Source: Begonia masoniana (Eukaryota; Streptophyta; Magnoliopsida; Cucurbitales; Begoniaceae). Taken from it: 64,000 nucleotides of DNA. The DNA lies in assembly GCA_022432975.1 (NCBI GenBank), contig CM039502.1, positions 24,760,383-24,824,382 of the forward strand, in the 5' to 3' direction. This document shows positions 57,176 to 64,000 of the stretch, piece by piece. The position numbers and the translations under genes are program-made. How positions within the stretch are numbered: position 1 is the first letter of the stretch; each line of letters opens with the position of its first letter. The notes under the pieces are model-generated. The model saw only the letters and a program-made list of their open reading frames with translations, did no database searches and had not been told where the DNA came from.

Positions 57176-60089
57176 TCTACCGATGACGTCAGCCGGAAGA
57201 CTAAACCGTCAAACAATTAACCTTCGGCATCTGCCGATGACGTCAGCCGGAAGACTAAACCGTCAAACAATTAACCTTCGGCATCTGCCGATGACGTCAG
57301 CCGGAAGACTAAACCATCAAACTCTAACATTCGGCATCTGCCGATGACGTCAGCCGGAAGACTAAACCATCAAACTCTAACATTCGGCATCTGCCGATGA
57401 CGTCAGCCGGAAGACTAAACCATCAAACTCTAACATTCGGCATCTGCCGATGACGTCAGCCGGAAGACTAAACCATCAAACTCTAACATTCGGCATCTGC
57501 CGATGACGTCAGCCGGAAGACTAAACCATCAAACTCTAACATTCGGCATCTGCCGATGACGTCAGCCGGAAGACTAAACCATCAAACTCTAACATTCGGC
57601 ATCTGCCGATGACGTCAGCCGGAAGACTAAACCATCAAACTCTAACATTCGGCATCTGCCGATGACGTCAGCCGGAAGACTAAACCGTCAAACAATTAAC
57701 CTTCGGCATCTGCCGATGACGTCAGCCGGAAGACTAAACCATCAAACTCTAACATTCGGCATCTGCCGATGACGTCAGCCGGAAGACTAAACCGTCAAAC
57801 TCTAACATTCGGCATCTGCCGATGACGTCAGCCGGAAGACTAAACCATCAAACTCTAACATTCGGCATCTGCCGATGACGTCAGCCGGAAGACTAAACCA
57901 TCAAACTCTAACATTCGGCATCTGCCGATGACGTCAGCCGGAAGACTAAACCATCAAACTCTAACATTCGGCATCTGCCGATGACGTCAGCCGGAAGACT
58001 AAACCATCAAACTCTAACATTCGGCATCTGCCGATGACGTCAGCCGGAAGACTAAACCATCAAACTCTAACATTCGGCATCTGCCGATGACGTCAGCCGG
58101 AAGACTAAACCGTCAAACAATTAACCTTCGGCATCTGCCGATGACGTCAGCCGGAAGACTAAACCATCAAACTCTAACATTCGGCATCTGCCGATGACGT
58201 CAGCCGGAAGACTAAACCGTCAAACAATTAACCTTCGGCATCTGCCGATGACGTCAGCCGGAAGACTAAACCGTCAAACAATTAACCTTCGGCATCTGCC
58301 GATGACGTCAGCCGGAAGACTAAACCATCAAACTCTAACATTCGGCATCTGCCGATGACGTCAGCCGGAAGACTAAACCGTCAAACAATTAACCTTCGGC
58401 ATCTGCCGATGACGTCAGCCGGAAGACTAAACCGTCAAACAATTAACCTTCGGCATCTGCCGATGACGTCAGCCGGAAGACTAAACCATCAAACTCTAAC
58501 ATTCGGCATCTGCCGATGACGTCAGCCGGAAGACTAAACCATCAAACTCTAACATTCGGCATCTGCCGATGACGTCAGCCGGAAGACTAAACCATCAAAC
58601 TCTAACATTCGGCATCTGCCGATGACGTCAGCCGGAAGACTAAACCGTCAAACAATTAACCTTCGGCATCTGCCGATGACGTCAGCCGGAAGACTAAACC
58701 GTCAAACAATTAACCTTCGGCATCTGCCGATGACGTCAGCCGGAAGACTAAACCATCAAACTCTAACATTCGGCATCTGCCGATGACGTCAGCCGGAAGA
58801 CTAAACCGTCAAACAATTAACCTTCGGCATCTGCCGATGACGTCAGCCGGAAGACTAAACCATCAAACTCTAACATTCGGCATCTGCCGATGACGTCAGC
58901 CGGAAGACTAAACCATCAAACTCTAACATTCGGCATCTGCCGATGACGTCAGCCGGAAGACTAAACCATCAAACTCTAACATTCGGCATCTGCCGATGAC
59001 GTCAGCCGGAAGACTAAACCATCAAACTCTAACATTCGGCATCTGCCGATGACGTCAGCCGGAAGACTAAACCATCAAACTCTAACATTCGGCATCTGCC
59101 GATGACGTCAGCCGGAAGACTAAACCGTCAAACAATTAACCTTCGGCATCTGCCGATGACGTCAGCCGGAAGACTAAACCATCAAACTCTAACATTCGGC
59201 ATCTGCCGATGACGTCAGCCGGAAGACTAAACCATCAAACTCTAACATTCGGCATCTGCCGATGACGTCAGCCGGAAGACTAAACCATCAAACTCTAACA
59301 TTCGGCATCTGCCGATGACGTCAGCCGGAAGACTAAACCATCAAACTCTAACATTCGGCATCTGCCGATGACGTCAGCCGGAAGACTAAACCATCAAACT
59401 CTAACATTCGGCATCTGCCGATGACGTCAGCCGGAAGACTAAACCATCAAACTCTAACATTCGGCATCTGCCGATGACGTCAGCCGGAAGACTAAACCAT
59501 CAAACTCTAACATTCGGCATCTGCCGATGACGTCAGCCGGAAGACTAAACCATCAAACTCTAACATTCGGCATCTGCCGATGACGTCAGCCGGAAGACTA
59601 AACCATCAAACTCTAACATTCGGCATCTGCCGATGACGTCAGCCGGAAGACTAAACCGTCAAACAATTAACCTTCGGCATCTGCCGATGACGTCAGCCGG
59701 AAGACTAAACCATCAAACTCTAACATTCGGCATCTGCCGATGACGTCAGCCGGAAGACTAAACCATCAAACTCTAACATTCGGCATCTGCCGATGACGTC
59801 AGCCGGAAGACTAAACCATCAAACTCTAACATTCGGCATCTGCCGATGACGTCAGCCGGAAGACTAAACCATCAAACTCTAACATTCGGCATCTGCCGAT
59901 GACGTCAGCCGGAAGACTAAACCGTCAAACAATTAACCTTCGGCATCTGCCGATGACGTCAGCCGGAAGACTAAACCATCAAACTCTAACATTCGGCATC
60001 TGCCGATGACGTCAGCCGGAAGACTAAACCGTCAAACAATTAACCTTCGGCATCTGCCGATGACGTCAGCCGGAAGACTAAACCATCAA
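57176..60089 (-). repeat. 53/54-bp array, block 2 (about 54 copies)
   Basis: Same unit as block 1. I read about 16 of the 54-bp type and 37 of the 53-bp type, mixed in runs, plus one hybrid near 57793 with the GTCAAAC start of one type and the CTCTAACATTCGG end of the other. Every unit carries TGACGTCA. Confidence 0.95.
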
Positions 60090-63000
60090 ACATCACTCGG
60101 CCTCCCCAGTGGGAGAATTCGCGAGCCATACATATCATTACTCGGCCTCCACCAGTGGGAGATTTCGCGAGTCATACATATCATTAACTCGGCCTCCACC
60201 AGTGGGAGATTTCGCGAGTCATACATATCATTACTCGGCCTCCACCAGTGGGAGATTTCGCGAGTCATACATATCATTAACTCGGCCTCCACCAGTGGGA
60301 GATTTCGCGAGTCATACATATCATTACTCGGCCTCCACCAGTGGGAGATTTCGCGAGTCATACATATCATTACTCGGCCTCCACCAGTGGGAGATTTCGC
60401 GAGTCATACATATCATTACTCGGCCTCCACCAGTGGGAGATTTCGCGAGTCATACATATCATTACTCGGCCTCCACCAGTGGGAGATTTCGCGAGTCATA
60501 CATATCATTACTCGGCCTCCACCAGTGGGAGATTTCGCGAGTCATACATATCATTACTCGGCCTCCACCAGTGGGAGATTTCGCGAGTCATACATATCAT
60601 TACTCGGCCTCCACCAGTGGGAGATTTCGCGAGTCATACATATCATTACTCGGCCTCCACCAGTGGGAGATTTCGCGAGTCATACATATCATTACTCGGC
60701 CTCCACCAGTGGGAGATTTCGCGAGTCATACATATCATTACTCGGCCTCCACCAGTGGGAGATTTCGCGAGTCATACATATCATTACTCGGCCTCCACCA
60801 GTGGGAGATTTCGCGAGTCATACATATCATTACTCGGCCTCCACCAGTGGGAGATTTCGCGAGTCATACATATCATTACTCGGCCTCCACCAGTGGGAGA
60901 TTTCGCGAGTCATACATATCATTACTCGGCCTCCACCAGTGGGAGATTTCGCGAGTCATACATATCATTACTCGGCCTCCACCAGTGGGAGATTTCGCGA
61001 GTCATACATATCATTACTCGGCCTCCACCAGTGGGAGATTTCGCGAGTCATACATATCATTACTCGGCCTCCACCAGTGGGAGATTTCGCGAGTCATACA
61101 TATCATTACTCGGCCTCCACCAGTGGGAGATTTCGCGAGTCATACATATCATTACTCGGCCTCCACCAGTGGGAGATTTCGCGAGTCATACATATCATTA
61201 CTCGGCCTCCACCAGTGGGAGATTTCGCGAGTCATACATATCATTACTCGGCCTCCACCAGTGGGAGATTTCGCGAGTCATACATATCATTACTCGGCCT
61301 CCACCAGTGGGAGATTTCGCGAGTCATACATATCATTACTCGGCCTCCACCAGTGGGAGATTTCGCGAGTCATACATATCATTACTCGGCCTCCACCAGT
61401 GGGAGATTTCGCGAGTCATACATATCATTACTCGGCCTCCACCAGTGGGAGATTTCGCGAGTCATACATATCATTACTCGGCCTCCACCAGTGGGAGATT
61501 TCGCGAGTCATACATATCATTACTCGGCCTCCACCAGTGGGAGATTTCGCGAGTCATACATATCATTACTCGGCCTCCACCAGTGGGAGATTTCGCGAGT
61601 CATACATATCATTACTCGGCCTCCACCAGTGGGAGATTTCGCGAGTCATACATATCATTACTCGGCCTCCACCAGTGGGAGATTTCGCGAGTCATACATA
61701 TCATTACTCGGCCTCCACCAGTGGGAGATTTCGCGAGTCATACATATCATTACTCGGCCTCCACCAGTGGGAGATTTCGCGAGTCATACATATCATTACT
61801 CGGCCTCCACCAGTGGGAGATTTCGCGAGTCATACATATCATTACTCGGCCTCCACCAGTGGGAGATTTCGCGAGTCATACATATCATTACTCGGCCTCC
61901 ACCAGTGGGAGATTTCGCGAGTCATACATATCATTACTCGGCCTCCACCAGTGGGAGATTTCGCGAGTCATACATATCATTACTCGGCCTCCACCAGTGG
62001 GAGATTTCGCGAGTCATACATATCATTACTCGGCCTCCACCAGTGGGAGATTTCGCGAGTCATACATATCATTACTCGGCCTCCACCAGTGGGAGATTTC
62101 GCGAGTCATACATATCATTACTCGGCCTCCACCAGTGGGAGATTTCGCGAGTCATACATATCATTACTCGGCCTCCACCAGTGGGAGATTTCGCGAGTCA
62201 TACATATCATTACTCGGCCTCCACCAGTGGGAGATTTCGCGAGTCATACATATCATTACTCGGCCTCCACCAGTGGGAGATTTCGCGAGTCATACATATC
62301 ATTACTCGGCCTCCACCAGTGGGAGATTTCGCGAGTCATACATATCATTACTCGGCCTCCACCAGTGGGAGATTTCGCGAGTCATACATATCATTACTCG
62401 GCCTCCACCAGTGGGAGATTTCGCGAGTCATACATATCATTACTCGGCCTCCACCAGTGGGAGATTTCGCGAGTCATACATATCATTACTCGGCCTCCAC
62501 CAGTGGGAGATTTCGCGAGTCATACATATCATTACTCGGCCTCCACCAGTGGGAGATTTCGCGAGTCATACATATCATTACTCGGCCTCCACCAGTGGGA
62601 GATTTCGCGAGTCATACATATCATTACTCGGCCTCCACCAGTGGGAGATTTCGCGAGTCATACATATCATTACTCGGCCTCCACCAGTGGGAGATTTCGC
62701 GAGTCATACATATCATTACTCGGCCTCCACCAGTGGGAGATTTCGCGAGTCATACATATCATTACTCGGCCTCCACCAGTGGGAGATTTCGCGAGTCATA
62801 CATATCATTACTCGGCCTCCACCAGTGGGAGATTTCGCGAGTCATACATATCATTACTCGGCCTCCACCAGTGGGAGATTTCGCGAGTCATACATATCAT
62901 TACTCGGCCTCCACCAGTGGGAGATTTCGCGAGTCATACATATCATTACTCGGCCTCCACCAGTGGGAGATTTCGCGAGTCATACATATCATTACTCGGC

Positions 63001-63261
63001 CTCCACCAGTGGGAGATTTCGCGAGTCATACATATCATTACTCGGCCTCCACCAGTGGGAGATTTCGCGAGTCATACATATCATTACTCGGCCTCCACCA
63101 GTGGGAGATTTCGCGAGTCATACATATCATTACTCGGCCTCCACCAGTGGGAGATTTCGCGAGTCATACATATCATTACTCGGCCTCCACCAGTGGGAGA
63201 TTTCGCGAGTCATACATATCATTACTCGGCCTCCACCAGTGGGAGATTTCGCGAGTCATAC
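60090..63261 (-). repeat. 46-bp array, block 2 (about 69 copies)
   Basis: The first unit repeats the distinctive CCTCCCCAGTGGG / CGCGAGCC form of block 1; after it all units carry the T marker and are essentially identical, apart from two early copies with an extra A (CATTAACTCGG near 60185 and 60278). Forty-six is not a multiple of three and the unit has no stop in any forward frame, hence ORFs of about 1,000 codons in all three frames. Confidence 0.95.
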
Positions 63262-63333
63262 TTGGGAGAGAAGAAATCGCCGAGAGGGAATGTCGGCTAC
63301 AGTGGCAATAAATGAGATTTAAGGTTTCCATTT

Positions 63334-63345
63334 CCTATTTATACT
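63334..63345 (-). promoter_or_regulatory. Core promoter (TATA box) of LTR F
   Basis: Minus strand AGTATAAATAGG, about 160 bp from the LTR start. It occupies the place of the TATTTAAGG motif in the other LTRs. Confidence 0.65.
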
Positions 63346-63503
63346 AAATCCATCGATTCTAATTACAAAACTGCCACCTAACCTAGTTTTACTCAACTTG
63401 TAATAAATTTGTCTTAACATTAAATTTAAATCATAACGGTTAAATAAGAGGGTGACAATGAAAATGGTCAGAAAATCACCTGGCCGAAATGTCGGGTGTT
63501 ACA

Positions 63504-63522
63504 TCCACCCCTTCTTAAACAA
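63504..63522 (-). promoter_or_regulatory. Polypurine tract of element F
   Basis: Minus strand TTTAAGAAGGGGTGGA next to the LTR, between the pol stop and the LTR edge. Confidence 0.75.
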
Positions 63523-63544
63523 AATTTTCGTCCTCGAAAATTGC

Positions 63545-64000
63545 TCAAGCAAATAACTTAGGATATTTGTCCAACATCTCCTGCTGTCTTTCCCATGTGG
63601 CTTCTTCAATGCCGTGATTTGTCCATAAAACTTTCACCAATGGGATCTCTTTGTTTCTCAGAGTCTTGACTGCATATTCCAAAATCTGTATTGGTTTCTC
63701 TTCATACTCCAGTGTCGGCTCTAAACCAATATCCGATGGCTGGATGACCTGCATCGGATCACGCATACACTTCCTTAACATTGACACATGGAAGACATTA
63801 TGAACTTTATCCAATGATGGAGGCAGTTGCAGTCTGTAAGCTGTACTTCCAACTTTTGCCAAGACAGGGAAGGGTCCAATAAATCTCGGATTAAGTTTTC
63901 CCTTCTTGCCAAATCTTAAGACTCCTTTAAATGGTGACACCTTTAAGAATACTTCATCTCCTACTGCAAACTCGAGTTCCCTTCTCCTTCGATCTGCATA
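63545..64000 (-). CDS. Element F pol C-terminus: integrase tail and chromodomain (partial, open)
   Basis: Open from the right edge to a stop at 63545 (151 codons visible). It reads ADRRRRELEFAVGDEVFLKV, GKLNPRFIGPFPVLAKVGS, VHNVFHVSMLRKCMRD, then the chromodomain with YAVKTLRNKEIPLVKVLW and GIEEATWERQQEMLDKYP, ending KLFA. The aromatic and acidic positions of the chromodomain are kept. It differs clearly from the pol end of A-D (for example EATWERQQEMLDKYP against ETTWERQQDMMDQHP), so F is a separate family. No start codon: the sequence is the end of a longer gag-pol. Confidence 0.85.
   Translation of the reverse strand, partial: YADRRRRELEFAVGDEVFLKVSPFKGVLRFGKKGKLNPRFIGPFPVLAKVGSTAYRLQLPPSLDKVHNVFHVSMLRKCMRDPMQVIQPSDIGLEPTLEYEEKPIQILEYAVKTLRNKEIPLVKVLWTNHGIEEATWERQQEMLDKYPKLFA

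Larger units (their letters stand above)
55385..63503 (-). repeat. 3' LTR of element F (8.1 kb, satellite-expanded)
   Basis: Ends TGTAACGACCCC (55385) and GTCGGGTGTTACA (63503). On +: 540 bp of unique LTR, five 53-bp units, 590 bp of unique LTR with the acceptor-like CACCTACACCATAAGG (56524), nine 46-bp units, about 54 units of 53/54 bp, about 69 units of 46 bp, then 240 bp of unique LTR with the promoter. The normal first exon, first intron, donor and donor-side arm are missing at the 63261 junction. About 6.7 kb is tandem repeat. Confidence 0.85.
55385..64000 (-). mobile_element. Element F: chromovirus with an 8.1-kb 3' LTR, partial
   Basis: Minus-strand element inserted in the chromodomain of element C. 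The 3' LTR (55385-63503), polypurine tract and last 152 codons of pol are in the window; the rest is to the right. The LTR is three to four times longer than other LTRs here because of two tandem arrays, each in two blocks. The pol end is unbroken, unlike those of A, B, C and D. Confidence 0.85.

Noticed and set aside
56711..57347. ORFs of 88-172 codons on the + strand
   Set aside because: Same 46-bp repeat effect, running on into the 53-bp array.
57176..60089. CRISPR-like array (regular direct repeats)
   Set aside because: There are no unique spacers. The whole 53/54-bp unit is repeated and falls into two types, and the setting is a plant LTR.
55923..63261. Centromeric or other host satellite
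   Set aside because: The arrays lie between intact LTR ends and occupy known LTR minisatellite zones. Unit lengths of 46 and 53 bp are far from typical plant centromere monomers.
60006..63322. Three overlapping ORFs of about 1,000 codons on the + strand
   Set aside because: They are readings of one 46-bp tandem repeat that lacks stops in every forward frame. They lie antisense in a retrotransposon LTR and have no non-repeat domain.

Overview
The window looks like heterochromatic, gene-free DNA from a flowering plant. I find no host gene, tRNA or rRNA. Nearly every base with a recognisable signature belongs to nested LTR retrotransposons. Three lineages are visible: Ty3/gypsy chromoviruses of the Tekay/Del type (initiator-Met tRNA primer sites, two CCHC knuckles in gag, gag and pol in one frame, C-terminal chromodomain), one Ty1/copia element of the SIRE/Maximus type with an extra 3' ORF, and an Athila/Tat-type gypsy remnant. 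The species cannot be named from this sequence. All element coding regions are broken except the short chromodomain end at the right edge.

Layout. 1-3270: element Z (minus), primer site and 5' LTR, inserted into the 3' LTR of element A. 3271-10385: element A (minus). 10386-11690: old debris. 11691-31665: SIRE-type copia element I (plus), split by complete element B (plus, 16466-26039, target duplication ATGAA) and by solo LTR H (minus, 29293-31300, target duplication TATGA). 31666-33369: unassigned. 33370-36960: Athila/Tat remnant (minus), cut by LTR G (36961-38366), which is cut by element C (plus, from 38367). C is split by complete element D (minus, 41427-51704, target duplication GGTTG) and stopped at 55384 by element F (minus), whose 8.1-kb LTR fills 55385-63503 and whose pol end runs off the right edge.

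The most interesting material is in the LTRs, not the genes. (1) Eight LTRs from six elements carry a 12-15 bp inverted repeat 477-618 bp apart. One arm lies just inside a consensus splice donor and the other overlaps a consensus acceptor. In the most diverged LTR (Z) both arms have changed and still pair, which suggests a selected RNA hairpin around an LTR intron. (2) LTRs repeatedly give birth to minisatellites: 49-bp units in B, 71-bp in D, 53/54-bp and 46-bp in F. In B and D only one LTR of the pair expanded. (3) The units amplified in D and F each contain the bZIP palindrome TGACGTCA, which is single-copy in the LTRs of A, B and H. (4) The 46-bp array is open in all three forward frames and so produces giant spurious ORFs of about 1,000 codons.
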